This document shows, one piece after another, positions 1 through 15,000 of a DNA stretch of 64,000 bases. Both the position numbers and the translations under genes were made by a program. Under the pieces are notes generated by a model. The model did not search any database. It had not been told where the DNA came from and saw only the letters and a list, made by a program, of their open reading frames with translations. The stretch spans positions 2,792,982 through 2,856,981 of the forward strand of contig OZ025873.1 of assembly GCA_964019415.1 (NCBI GenBank). Direction: 5' to 3'. Origin of the DNA: Ianthella basta. Lineage: Eukaryota; Porifera; Demospongiae; Verongiida; Ianthellidae. Every line of letters starts with the position of its first letter. Position 1 is the stretch's first letter.

Positions 1-3000
1 ACAGAGTCAACACGCCAATGTTTAAGTCCAGCACAAACCGGGTGACAGTAGGTGGTTTAGTATCATCCAAATACAAGTCCACCTGTAAAGCTGTGCTGTT
101 CGTGCGTGGGGTGAGATCATTGTTAGCCATATCAGAGATAGCAAAAGATTGAACAGTTAAGTAAGTTGTGTTCACATCCACAGCAAGCATGGTGAGGTTC
201 TTGATGAAATTAGCATCCTCAAATGACAGCTTCACTTGTATGACAGGGTCATTAAAGCTTAAGACTTCTCCGCCAGTGAGGGTGTAGTAAGGGTCATCGA
301 TCAAGTCCACCGGAAAGCCTCCATGGAATGTGAAGGCAGTTGGAACAAAGCTGGAAGCATTCACAGTCTCAGAGAAAGTTAGTGAAAGAATGTCATCAGA
401 AAGGTCTAATGAGAACTGATCCAATGTGGGAGGAACCATATCACCAATGTATCTAGTAGCTCGCAGAGCACTAGATCCAGCCACAGGCATCACAAGCTGA
501 CCAACAAAATCAGCAAAGGATGAGGAAGTGAGTCTTATGAAGGACGTTCCTCTAGACACAGCTAGTAGGGGGCGCCTTTTTATCTCATTCAGGTCTGCAG
601 TTGATAGCTGGATCAAAGCAACACGAGATTTGGAGCCGTCAAACCCATCAATGATATAGTCATAAGCATTGATCCTTGTGCTGGTATTCAAGGAGTACTC
701 TTCATATGCCACAGTTGACGAAGTGTTGGAGAGTGACTGTAGGGTGACTTGTGTCAAATCAAGGTCCCTGATTGTCTCTGAGAATATCAGAGTAAGCAGT
801 TCACTTGTAAGATCCAACTGGAAGGACTCAAGGAATGGAGGGTCTGTATCATTGTTGAATGTCTGAGGTTGTATGGCAGACATCTCATTCAGTGGGAGTG
901 CATAACGTCCAACCATGTCTGTGATAGTGACATTGGAGGTGATCAGATACACAAAGTCTTCAGTAAAACCAATGTCTCGGAACTTCAGTTCATTAAGGTC
1001 AAATCGAGTTATCTGAATTCTCACTTCAAGGTCATCCCTGGCAGACAGAAGAGAGCCTCCAGTCAGGGAGTATCGGTGTAAGGGATCCATCACAGTGGGT
1101 TGCATCTGGAAGCTGAGCTGTGTAAAATCTAGTGTGCTGACATCCACAGTTTCATTGAAAGTCAGTACAAGTTCACCACTGTTCATGTCTAAAGCAAAGT
1201 TCAGAAGCCTAGGAGAGAGGGTATCTTCTTCAAATGTACCGGCGAAGGCATCATCTTCTGAAACCCTCACCACTGGGTTCCCATACATGTCATCTACCAG
1301 TTCTTCTGTGAAACTGATATGTGTGGTGGAGGCATTTCTCAGCAGACCTTCATCTCGTTTGATATTGTTCAGATCAAAATCAGAGAAGAAAATCCTAACA
1401 GTGAGCCCATTGGTGCTGTTAACTTGGCCATCAGTGAGTGTGTATGAGACTCCCTGTTCGCTCAGGTTCTGTGCAGACTGGAGAGTGATAGCAGTGACAT
1501 CAACACTGTCTGCATTCACTGGTTCACTGAAGGACAGTATAATGAGTTCTTCAGTTAGGTCTACATGAAAGGCAAGTAACTCTGGTGGTACAAGGTCAGT
1601 GTTAAAGTTGGTGATGTTGACCACATCACGGGTAATGGGGTTGGGATCATCAGCCAGGTCATACACGCCTTGATCGAGGATCGACAGGTATGTGTTATTC
1701 TCAGATGTGGCGAGAGACTGCAAGAGTTTGATCATGTTGAGTGCATCAAAACCAATTTGCAACAGTTGATAGGGGCCATTAGGAGAAATAACCTGACTGC
1801 CTCTCAAATTGACTCCCAAGAGGTCACCTGGTGAACTCTGAAGGACAAGTCGTGCTGGGTCTAAACTGGTGGAGTTCACTGTTTCATTGAAGAACAAAGT
1901 AATAACTTCAGTGCTCAAATCAAGAGAGAAGCTCATCAACACAGGTCCCATGTCATCTGCAGTGTATTCGCTGACACTAGCACGGAGCTGAACACTCACT
2001 CTGTTGTCTGCCATGTCTCTGATGGCAGTATCACCCACAGATAAGAAAGTGTTCTCTCTTAGTGTGGCAAGACCTGTCAAGTTCTTAATTACATTCATAT
2101 CCTCAGGTGAGATGAGGATATTCACAGTGGGGTCATCCTCAGTAAGGGCAATGGTAGAAACAGACTGCAATGTGTAGCTGGCATCACCTGGAATATCAGA
2201 CTCGAGGGTGATCCCTGTAACATTGAGGGAAGAAACATTGACAGTTTCTGAAAATGTCAGTGAAAGTAGGTAATCATTCATAAACAGGCTGAAGGACTCC
2301 AGCCGTGGTGAGGTGGTGTCTGGCGTAAAGATTCTGACTGGTAGTGGGTACGATTCGTTCCAGCTCACTGCCTGGTTGCCGAACATGTCAGCCACCGCTT
2401 CAGGTGTGATGGAGAGGAAAGTGGTTGAATAGCTCACAGCAAGCAGTGGATAGCGTTTGATGTTATCCAAGTCAATCTCGCCAACGTCCAGTTTCACTTC
2501 CGTACTTGGTTGTGACATTGTTACACTGACATTGGTGAGTGTATAGCGAATGGTTAAATTGTCATTTCGGTCATCAGAGAGGAAAGTGAACGCTGTTGAC
2601 TGCAGGGTCTGAGTGTCCACTGTCTCTGAGAATGTCAAGAACACAGAGCTATTGTTGAGGTCAAAGTCATAACTGAGCAATTCAGGTGGAGTTGTGTCAT
2701 TGACGTATTCATCAACTCCCACTGCATCCAATTCCAGTACTTCCATCACTGGATTATCAAACATATCTGTGATCAAAGTTGAAGGGAATGAGATAAAGGT
2801 AGTCCCTACACTGATGGCAAGATAGCGCTGTCTCTTGATCTCATTCAAATCATCAATGCTAAGCTGAATGGTGATGGTCGTGTTGTCTCCATAGAGGGAT
2901 AAGCCTCCAGTGAGTGTGTGTGATTGGTTGGTGAAGGCTCTCATTGGGTTACCCTGAATAGTGATAACAGTAGGGTCTAGTGAACTGTTTCGTACAGTTT

Positions 3001-6000
3001 CAGAAAAGCTCAGCACCAGAACTCCTTCATTCACATCCAAGTCAAACTCTACAAGGCTTGGTGACACATTATCTCGCAAGAAAGTATCTGCCCTCAGCAC
3101 CACTGCCTGAACTGGGTTGAAGTTCATATCTTCAATACCTCCTTCCTCAATAGCAAGGTAGGTGGAGCTGTTGTCAATGGCAAGGGAGTCAAGGAAGCGA
3201 ACTGCATCTGAGTCCACCTTGTTCAAAGTAACATTCACAACAGTTGTGTTGTCAAATGTTTGGTTGCCTCCGGTAAGTGTGTAGGAGGTTGTCCAATTCG
3301 TGAGGCTGTCCACCAGTGATATTGAAGTGATGTTCAGGCTTGGTACACTGACAGTTTCATCAAATGTCAGAGACAGAAGGTCTGAGTTCAAGTCCAGAGC
3401 AAACATCACCAGGTTGGGAGAAGTATTATCAGGGTAAAACTGGCTCACAGGGAGAGCACTCGGCAAAGCTATAGTGGAGACATTGTTAGCATTCATGTCA
3501 TCCACGAGGTTCGAGAAGACATTGATGTAGGTGGTGGCGCTGGACACTGCTAAGTCAAGCATTTGCTTGATCACATTCAAGTCAGTGACACTCATCTCCA
3601 GTGTGATGACAGTTGAGTCTTCCATGGAGCGGGTTCCCCCTGTGAGGGTATACCTACCAGAAGGAGAACCTGGTGATGAAACAAGAGTGATACCCTGAGG
3701 GCTGAAGGAGCCACTCATCACTGTCTCATCAAAGGTTAAAACCAGCTCTTCACTGGTCAGGTTAAGGGTGAAAGCAGTAAGCCGAGGCTTTGTGGTGTCG
3801 GATACAAACCCTGTGGCTTCAAAGGCAGAATCCAAAGGAATGGGAACGACAGAGTTCATGTTCTGGTCTTCTAGTGTAGTGTTGTCAAAGGCAATGAAGC
3901 TGTCTCTGGTCGAAGTTGCAATCTCTCTGATCCGTTTGAGCTCATTCTGATCAGCAACAGAAATGTTAACAGTAAGAATGATGAAATCTCTTTCAGATCT
4001 ACTTGCATTTGTAAGTTGGATCACATGGCTTGGTTCAGCTTCAGAAAAATTAGAAATGCTGCCCAAAATGAGATTTCCTGTGAGCAAGGTGGCTGCTCTT
4101 ACAGTTTCATTGAACATCAGGTGAAGCTGTCCTTGGTTCATATCCAGAGTAAAGCCATCTAGGCTTGGAGGGGTAGTGTCTGGGATGAACTCACGTGGTG
4201 GTTCAAACATGAATTCAATCAGTGATCTACCCGCTGTGTCAGTGAGTGCTTGCCTCACCGTGATGGGGACAGTAGAGAGAAAGGTGTTGTTGGCATTTGT
4301 GGCTAGATCCAGGTCTTCTTTGATGGCATTCAAGTCATCATCTGATAATTGCACCACTAGCCAAAAATGCACACCAGATATGGCATCTGTATCAGCAGTC
4401 AAGAAGTAGGGGTCTGAATCGTTCATGCTGTCACTGAAGTAAAAAGCCAGTGGATCAAAACTCATAGGCAGAACAACATCATTGAATGTCAGATTTATCG
4501 TACCCATGTTCATATCCAAAGTGTAATACTGCAGGGCAACATCAAAGGCATCAACAATGAAGTTTTGGACTCTTTCAGCAGTGGTATTGAGAACAGCATT
4601 GAGGGGGTTGCCGGACATGTCCGTGAATAGGCCCTCTGGATATGAAATGTAAGTGTTGGGCACACCTGTTGCAATAGTACGATTAAGCATATGGCGTTGA
4701 ATGAAGAGGATGTCCTCAGGTGTGAGTGTAATAGTCACAACTTGCTTCAAATCATTATCTGGATCCACATACCCCACAGTCCCATTGGACAGTGTCAGAT
4801 ACACCACGTTGGGACTATCAATGTTGCCAGCTGATTGCAGGGTGATGAGTTCAGGCTGCACTGAAGGGAGATAGATGGGTTCATTAGACATGAGAGTCAG
4901 TGTTTTGTGTGAGAAGTTGATGTCAAAATATACTAAAGTTGGGCGCGTGATGTCCGGGAACACTCTGAGTGCCTGTAGGCGATTGTCTGAGTCAATTGGT
5001 GCAAATTCTTGGTCACTAAGATCCTCAATAAGGGTAGAATCAACCTCCAAGAAAGTGGAGTTCACTGAAGTTGCAAGCAATTCGAGAGCCTTTATTTCAT
5101 TGAGATCTTGGGATGAGATGGTGAAGTTCACATAAATCCAGTTGTCCACACTATTCACAGTCTGTGCCATCAGTAGAGAATAAAATTCAGTGTCGTTTTC
5201 ATCAAACCTTGTGCTAAAGAGAGTGATGGCTGTGGGAGTGAAGTCTCCCAATCGAATGGTTTCGTTAAATGTCAACACAATATGTCCACCATCAAGATCA
5301 AAAGTGTATGCCTCCAGTACTGGGCTCTTCCTGTCACGAACGAATATGGCAGGAATCTCAAAAAGCATCACAGCATTGGCTGCTATATCAACATCTTCAT
5401 TGAGCTCAGTTGCGTAATTGTTAGCCATGTCCTTCACTACAAACTCAGTAAATCTTACAAAGCACACCTGTGGATCACCACAAAGCTCTTCCAACTGCTT
5501 TATCATGTTCAGGTCTTCAGCCAGCAAGGTAAATTCCAACTCTGTGTCACTAACTTGCCAGATAGATCCAGGCACAGAGCCTGTCAGATTCACTTCAACA
5601 TAAGGTCTTACACCATCATTGAATCCCCAACTCCTCAGAGTGATTTGGGATGGATCAAATGTACTAACATTCACTGTCTCATCAAATCGCAGTCTTACAG
5701 TCTCTGCCATGAGATCAAAGCTAACAAATTGGGCAAGAAACGGTGGGGTTTCATCGTCTACATAAAAGCGTGCCCGTTGTGGGTCAGTGACATTGATGGC
5801 CACAATTGGGAGTCCCTCCATATCTGTCACAAAGTCTGATGTGAAACCAATGAAGCAGTTGTTGACTTTGGATGCATCTGTGCATAGGTCCTGCCTTTTC
5901 AAGTTATTCAGATCAACAACATCCATCACAACCCTGAAGACCTGGGAATCACCCTCATCAACGGTGCCTCCAGTGAGTGTGACTTGTGGGTGGGGAAATA

Positions 6001-9000
6001 ACATGTCTGTGACTACAGGTAGTACTCTCATGGACGTCAGGGTGTATACACCCCCCAACCCGGTAACATTGAACATCTCTGTAACATTTCGCTCCTCAAT
6101 GGCAAAGAAAGTAGGCTCAGAGATGATGGTGATGGTGGTGACATTAAGACTAGAACGATTCAGCATCTCGGTGAAAGTGAGGAAGAGAGTCCCAGTGTTG
6201 AGGTCTATGTCAAATCTATACAGCTCTGGTCGCTCAGTGTCAGCAGTGAAGTTGTCGACTTGCTGTGCATTCGAAATGCTGTTCAGTCTCGGCACAATGG
6301 GAAGGCTGTTCATATCTTGAACAAGGTCTTCACCAAATTGTATGTATGTGTTGTTCATTGATGTTGCAATCCCTGGTCTGCGCTTGATCTCATTGAAGTC
6401 ATCTGCAGTTTCATAGAGGTCCCTTTCAAAGGTGAGCTCGATCTCTGTGAAGTTCACCATTGTCCAGTTGGCTTCGGTCAAGGTGTAGTACAAGTGAACG
6501 TCACGCACATCCACAAATGTATCTGCTTGAATGGTGATAGCTTGCGGATTAAAGGACTCCGCATTCACAGTCTCTGAGAAGTAGAAGGTCATGGTACCCA
6601 GGTTCATGTCTAGGTCATAGCCATCCAAAACTGGTGGAGTCATGTCTTCAGTGTAGTTGGTTACTTGGACACCAAATCCATTCAAAAATGGTACAACTTC
6701 ATTCTCATTCATATCTAGGACCATAGTAGAAGGGAATGTGATGTAGGTGTCTTCACGGTCACTGGCTAGGTTGAAATCACGCTTAATCAGGTCCAGGTCA
6801 TACTTGAGAATGTCTACCACCACTTCAGTCCCATTGACACTTGGTGAGCTGCCCCCTGTGAGGGTGTACCGGGTACCAGCAGTGGCTGCATCCTGGAGGG
6901 TTATCTGGGTGAACATCAGAGAGGGAACACTTACCGTTTCATCAAAAGACAAAGTTAAGAAAGCTCGATCAAGGTCAATGTTGAATCCAACAAAGTTCGG
7001 TCGTACCCGGTCCTCTGTAAAGTTCTGTGCTGGCTTGGCTTCTTCTGGTGACAGTGAGTTCAATGGGTTACCGCTCATATCTTCAATGGCACTAGGTGTG
7101 ACGGAAAGGAAAGTTGACTGCAAGCTGATCCCCAATTCCAAGAGTTGCTTCACCATGTTCAGGTCATTGCTTGTCAAATTTACTACAATAGTAGGGTCAT
7201 CCCCATAAATAGAATATCCACCAGTAAGAGTGTAGTTCACAGATTGATTCCCAGCTTGATTCTGGAGTGTAATCTGGGATGGATCAAGTGAGGTAGCATT
7301 GACAGTCTCGTCAAAGTGCAAGGTGAGGGTGTTATTGGTAAGGTCAAGCTCAAAGTTCAGTAAACTGGCATTGACTCTGTCTGGGGTGTACGTCACTACT
7401 CTTATAGCCGCTAGCTCTGTGACTTCTGTCACATTGTTGTCAAAGACGTCATTCACTGTCACATTTGTAATGGAGATGTACGTGTCATTCTCAAAAGTGG
7501 CAAGGTTTGCAAATCTCTTGATGTTGTTAAGGTCCTCCCTTCCTAGGTACACAACTGGGTCAGGGGTGAGTTCATCCATTGGAACACTTACCTTTGTGAG
7601 TGTGTATGAGGTGTTCCCACCTTGGACATTGATCAGTGTGATCTGTGTTGTGTCTAGTGTCATTGCATTGACTGTCTCATCAAAATGGAGCACAAGTTCC
7701 TCATTAGTCAGGTCTAAATCAAATGAGTTCAACACAGCCGGTGAAGTGTCAGGAACATAGAAAGGACCCATTACTTTCGTAGCATTGTCTCCATTCACCA
7801 AGGGGATGACAGCCTGCTTGTTTGCATCTTGGAAGGCTTGAGAGCTAAACGTCAACCAAGTTCTTCCTGGACGTGTTCCAATCAGTCTTCTCTTCATTTC
7901 ATTTAGATCCTGACGTGACAATTGAACAGTTACAATGGGTGCGTCTTCAGAAATCACCCTGGATGTGTTCAAACTGTAAGAATAAAACAAATTGGTGATG
8001 TTCTTAAATCGCTGGAAGGCAATGCTTGGGATGTCAACTAGAGTGGTGTTGATGGTCTCGGAGAAAGATAGCACAAGAATGCCAGTGTTCATGTCAATAG
8101 AATAGCTCCTCAGTTGGGGACTGGTGGTGTCGTTGGTGAACTGTGAAGCCCGCACTCCCGAGGACAGGGGTACTTCCTGAACAGGATTTCCATTCATGTC
8201 CTGAATCAGTTCTGGACTAAAACTGATAATAGACGTATCCACACTGGTGAACAGGAAGGAGTTGGACTTAACAACATTGAGGTCTTCTTCAACAAGCACA
8301 ATGACAATCTCTTCACCATCCTCACTCCCGGTTGTGCCATTAGTGAGAGTGTAGTAGTCTGTTTCATTATCAGTCGCATTGTAGACTCCCTGAAGAGTGA
8401 GAGCTTCAATGATGAGTGTGCTACTCTGAACAGGCTCACTGAAGTAAAGTGTAATCATGAAGGTGTTCACATTCACAGTAAAAGACACAAGTTGAGGGCT
8501 GGTGGTGTCCTCCTTGAACTTTCTAACTTGCTGGACAATTGGGTTCACGTAGTTGGGTGATAGAGCAACATCTTGCACTGTCATCTCATCAATGGTGATC
8601 CAGGTGGTGTCATTGCTGGTTGCAAGCTGACGATCCAGTTTCAAATCATCCAAGTCAGGATCATTAAATGTCACGGTTACCTCTGGTAGGTTCTCCAAGG
8701 TCTTCAGGCCCCCAGTCAAATTGTGGAAAGAAAAATCTCCAAAGCCATTATTGTGAAGGATGAGGCGAGTCAGTCTCAGTGAGGATGCATCTACAGTCTC
8801 ATCAAAATGAAGTGTCAGTGTGCCTTCATTGACATCCAGATCAAAAGCCTCCAGGTTGGGGTTGGTGGTATCTGGGATGTAGTTGCTGGCACTAACTTGC
8901 AAAGCGCTACCATCTTCAATTGGAACAATGCTGTTTCCAAACATATCCCTGACTGCATCAGCATCCAAGGTTAAGAAAGTGTCAATGTGCGAAAAGCCAA

Positions 9001-12000
9001 CTGTTCCAAGTGATTTAATTGAGTTGCTGTCATTCCTAGTAAGTTGCACAACTACAATGTGGCTGTTGTTAGACAACACCTCTCCATCTCTCAGTCTGTG
9101 AAACTCATCAGCTGTCTCATTGCCTTGCACAATAAGGGCTGACACGTTAAAAGTTTCCACATTCACAGTTTCATCAAATGTCAAGATAATCAACCCCTCA
9201 TTGGCATCAAACACAAAAGACATCAATTGTGGAGGCACTCTATCTTCAAAGAAATCAGAAGCTGGCAAGGCCATGCTGGATGAAATTGGGTCCAGGACAT
9301 TGCCACTTGTGTCCTTGATACCCAAAGCTGTGACAGAGAGGAAGGTTGTGTTGAGCGAAGTGGCCAATCCTGTCAGCCTCTTTACCTCATTGGCATCTTC
9401 TCTCGTAAGATGGAACACTACAGTGGTTGAGTTCAATTGTGTGGCATTTCCACCTGTCAGCGTGTGGGACTCATCAGTGGATGTTTCTGAACTTTGAAGT
9501 GTCCAGAAGGAGAAGAGAGCAGTACTGGCATCAACAGTTTCAGAGAAAGTGAGTGTGAGTTCAGAGGTGTTAAGGTTGAGATCAAATGAGATAAGTTCAG
9601 GAGAAATTTGGTCTGTGATATAGCTGGTAGCCATCAGAGCCAAGGAGCTGTTTCTTCCTTCAACATCATTCCTATTCATGTCCATAACAGCTCCTTCATC
9701 TATCCTGATGAAGGAGTTGCTTGCCCGAGTTGCAAGGTCACGCAATTCCTTTATAGCGTTCAGGTCATCTGTGGTTAACACAAGCTCAATCACAGGTCCA
9801 TTATCACTGATAGTACGTCCACCTGTCAGTCTGTATTCACTGTAGTTTGCTCTGGCACTCTGTAGGACAAGAGCAGAGGGCTGAAGTGTGTTCACACGGA
9901 CTGCTTCAGTGAAGGTTAGCTGAAGTCGCTCTGAATTCATGTCAATGCTGAAACTCTCCAGGACAGGTCGCGTAAAGTCCTCAGAGAAGTTCATTGCTGG
10001 TGCTACAATCACTGGTATAACTGGGTTACCACTAACATCTGTGATACTGTCTGCATGGAGTGACACAAACGTGTTGCTGACAGATGTGCCAAAGTCCTCC
10101 CTCATTTTTATCAGGTTCAGGTCTGGTCTAGTAAGCTCCACTAGCAGCGTAGCATCATTGGGATGGTTCGCTATTCCTCCTGACAGGGTGAGGTTGAAGG
10201 AGTTTTCTGTAGAACTGTGGAGGGTAATTTGAGTAACTTCCAATGTCGATACATCCATTGTTTCATCAAACACCAGCACTAGAGTGTCATTAGTGAGGTC
10301 CAAGGTGAAGTATCGCAAAGATGGTCGTGTTTGATCTGAGATATACCCAGCAGCAAGAAGTGCAGCAATATCAGTAATTTCCACAACAGCATTTGAGCCA
10401 ATGTCAGTGATAGCCATTGGAGAGAGAGTGAGAAAAGTGCTAGCTTGAGACACAGCCAGAACACTTAACTGCTTAATAGTGTTTAGGTCATCTCCTGTTA
10501 TGTTGACAGTGATCACTCTGGAGTTGGAGGAAACAGAAAATGAACCATCGAAAGTGAACATTGGTCCGCCACGGAGGATGGCAACTGGCTGGAGTCCTAT
10601 GGCAGGAACAAAGAGAGTAGTCACATCCACCACCTCGTTGAATGTCAGATGCAGCAGTCCTTCGTCCATGTCCAAGACATATGAAAGAAGCTGGGGAGAT
10701 GATGAGTCTTGAATCACCACAGAAACACGTAAAGCAGAGTCATTCACAATGGGCCTAAGTGGGTTGCCAGCATAGTCCTCTGCTGCTGATGGTATGACAG
10801 AGATGTATGTGTTTGCTGCAGAGTCACCGAGGTCAAGGTCTATCATCAACTGACTGATGTCGTCTTCAGTGAGGAGAATCTGCACTACACTTGGTTGTTC
10901 TCCTTGCACTGTTGTGGAGTTAGAACTCAGATCCAGGAAGATGTCTGATGAGTAGTTAGCTTGAAGACGGAAGCCTTCTGGGTTGACAGAATTGGCACTG
11001 ACAGCTTCAGAGAAGGATAACACAACTGACCCAGTGTTCAGATCAAGGACAAAGGAGACCACTTCTGGAGCAGTGCTATCAGAAACAAAGTTCCTTACAG
11101 CAAGACCATCTCCATTAGTGATGGCTAAAACATCCCCACCATAAGTTCCATCAATCGTGAAAGCCCTTATGGTCAAGTATGTGTCATTGGCACTGTTTGC
11201 AACGGATGTGGCCATCTTGATAACATTCAGATCTTCATTAGAAAGTGCAACTGAGACAGTGAAACCCACCTGACTCTCTATCATGCTACTGGTACTGGAA
11301 AGGGCCACTCTGTCTTCATCTGCTGACCACTTTGCATCCTGAATAATAAGTCCAGCGGAGTCAAATGATCCTACACTGACTGAGTCATCAAAAGTGAGGT
11401 TGAGTCGACCTGAGTTAATGTCTAGATCAAAGTCTCTTAGTGTTACCCGGGTGTCATCAGGGGTGTGACTTGATGCAGCCACACCCACCAACTGCAGGTT
11501 TGCATTACCAGCTGTATCCAGTACACTGTTTTCAGCCAAACTGATTACGGTGTCTGACTGGGACTCACCCAGAAATGGAGATGATTCCACAGCAACCACA
11601 TCCTCCTCTGTCAGAGCAATCACTACTTCCATTAGGCCAAACTGGCTGGAGACCATGTTAGCAACAGCACCTCCAGTCAACGTCACATTGCCTGCACCCG
11701 CTTGAGTTGAAGAAAGCGTTACTCTAGTAATGTTAAGAGATGATGGAATAACTGGTTCGCTGAATAGTAGGGTAAGTGTGTTGCTTGCAAGGTTGAGAGC
11801 AAAGGACTGCAGGCGTGGCTCTGTAGTGTCCTCTACAAAGTTCCGTACTTGCTGTCCATCAACTGCTACAATGGGATTGCCACTGAAGAAGTCCAGGTCT
11901 GTTGTAAAAAATGGTGTCAGTGACAAGAAGGTGGAGTTGCTGTCCTTGAAGTATTCTGATGACTTCAGAGTTGTTATCAAAAATGGCGGAAGGGTAAGGT

Positions 12001-15000
12001 TAACATAGCGACTGTTTTCAGATGGTTTGATGGCATTGTCAAGAGGGAACCTGCCAATGGCTGAATTGTTCTCAGTGCCATGGAGATACAGCTGTGAGAC
12101 ATCCATGTTGGCCACATCCACAGGCTCATCAAACTCAAGGAACAAGTAACCTGCTTCCAGATCTAAATCAAATGCCACAAGAGTAGGAGCTAATAAGTCT
12201 CGCACTATGTCTGTCACAATGAACCCAGGGAAGTTAGCACTAACTTCCACTGCTTGGTTCCCCACCATGTCACGAACAAAGCTGGATGTGAACCTGATGT
12301 AACAGTTCCCACGGTGGGCACACACATCAGTGGAGATCTTCAAGGAATCCAGAGATTCTTGAGACAGGGCGATCTCCAAAATGGAAGTGTTGACACTAGG
12401 CCCTGTACTGCCTTCCAGAGCCACAATATCACGGGGGTTTGCAAACAGGCTTTGAAGGTATAACGCTGAAAAGTTCAAACTGTCAACATTGACTGTCTCT
12501 GACAGCCTGAGAGTGACACTTCCTGTGATGTAGTCTAGTTCAACAAACTCAACCAACATTGGACCAGTAGTGTCAGGAATATATATTCCAATTTGGGTTC
12601 CATTAACAGGGAACACAGGATTGTCAAACATGTCCATTATAAAGTCTGAGGAGAAAGACAGGAAGCAACTTTCTGCAGCTGCACAAACCCCAAGCTGCTT
12701 CAGTCTGTTCAAATCAGCAGCACCAAATGAGATGTTTTGGATGGGAAGGTTGTTGTTGTTGCTGAAGGCTGCTCTAATGCGAAAGATGCCACTCAAAGAT
12801 TGCGGGTCATTTGTGAGGACAATTTCTGTGGCATCCAGGGTTCTCTCCTGCACAGTCTCATCAAAGGTGAGTAGAAGAATGCCCATGTTCAGGTCCAGAG
12901 TTGAGTTCACCAGCACTGGTCTCACTCTGTCAGTGTTGAATGATGAAGGCTGCCGTGCTGCTCTGCGGAACACTTCTAGAAGTTCGTTTCGTTGCATGTC
13001 CATCAACCCTTCTCTGTCTATGGCCAGATAGGTATCTGAGATGCCAGTCACAAGATTCTCAATTGCCTTGATTCCATCAATGTCCGTCTTAGAGAACTGT
13101 ATCACTAGCACTGTTGAATCATTAGAGATAATCCTGCTGTCAGTAAGGAAGTACTGAAGTGTGCCAAAATTCTGTTCATTCTGGAAGACAAACTGTGTGA
13201 CATCTACTGATGAAGCATTGATAGTTTCATTGAAAGTAAGTGTGATTGTCTCGGCCTCCAAGTCCACACTGTACTCTACTAGGAATGGCCCAGTGATGTC
13301 TTGAATGAAGCCTGAACTCCTCAGAGCAGTCTCGGGGGGGACAACCACTGCTTCATTGTCAGCCAGGTCACGCACAACCCCACGCTTGTATGACACATAG
13401 GTAGTTTCTTGGGACACAGCAAGGTCTGTTATCTCCTTGATTCTGTTCAAGTCTGAGTCAAGGAGAGTGATTACAACCCGTTGGCCTTCTGCATCACTTG
13501 ATGCATTAGCAAATCCACTCAAGGTGTGATTGGAGCCCAGGGTGCCAACTGCTCTGCTGTGGATGGTAATCCTCTGTACAATCAGAGAGCTCACTACCAC
13601 TGATTCATCAAAGTCGAGGTAAAGAATACCTCTGTTCAAATCAAATGACTGGGAAACAAGTTCAGGAGGCTTGAGGTCTGCAAACGCTCCACGGATTATC
13701 AGTGCATCGCTCAGTGGGATAGCAACAACCGGGTTGTCAAAGACATCCATTATACCATCCACACCAATGGACAAGTAGGAGGTAGAGGGAGTTGTCAGCA
13801 ACTGTTCAGAGTCAAGCTGGCGAATGGACTCTAGATCTTCTGAAGTAATGCTAATAGAAACAAATGGCGAGTCTTCTAAAGACACTTGTCCTCCTGTTAG
13901 CGTGAATGTGGTCCCATTCACTGTGGCATTTCGTGCACTGCTGAAAATGAGTTGGGTCGGATCCAATGAAGAAGCATTAACTGTCTCACTGAACTGAAGC
14001 TCCAAGACCAGAGTCCTATTTACAAATCTCAAGCTAAATGCCAATAATTCGGGGGAAACCACGTCAGATGTGTACACTCCAACTTGAAGTGCACTCTGGT
14101 GAGATATCTCTATTAGTGGGTTACCATTCATGTCCAAGATGGAGCCTTCCAGGGTGGAAAGAAAAGTGGTGTTAGCATCAATAGCTAGGGTAAGATCTGA
14201 TTTGACTGCATTCAGGTCACCGCCCTCTGTGAACAATGTCACCCGAAAACTGTTGACCAAAGAGTGGGTACTGGCATTAGTGAGCGTGAAGCGTCCCTCA
14301 TCTGCAATCACAGAAACATTATTGTCAGCCTGAAGAGTAAATCCTGCTATTGCAACTGTACTGGCATTGACTGTCTCTGAAAAGAACAGTTCAATCTCGC
14401 CAGAACTGATGTTGAAGTTGAATGAAGCAAGATATGGCATTATCATATCAGGAATGTAGCCTGTGGTGTTCAGTGCAGCAGATCTGGGTATGGGGACCAC
14501 TGCATTGCCATTTGCATCTGCAATAGCCTGGTCTGTCACACTAATAAAGGTGTCATCCAAGGAAGTGGCAAGTGGGAGTCGCGTAATCTCGTTAACATCA
14601 GTGAACGAGAGGTTCACTGTTACTACAGTTGAGTACAAAGTTAGATCCACTCTGCTGTCTGACAAGGTTACCGCTACATCACCAGGGCGACCATTAGTCA
14701 GCACAATTGCTGATGAGTTAAAAGAGGATGCCCTGACAGTCTCAGAAAAGGTGAGTTCAAGTGTATTACTGGTCAAGTCAATGGAGAACTGATCCAGGGT
14801 GGGAGCAGTTCTGTCTTGCAAAAAGGTAGACACGTTGAGAAGCTGAGAGGCATTGATCTCAGAAACCATGTTGCCACTCATGTCATCCACAAAGACACTG
14901 CCAATAGCAAGACGGACATCTGAACGAGAGGTGGCCAGGTCTGGGAGAGCCTTGATTGCATTGAGATCCTCTACAGTAAGAGTAACATTGACCTCAGTAA

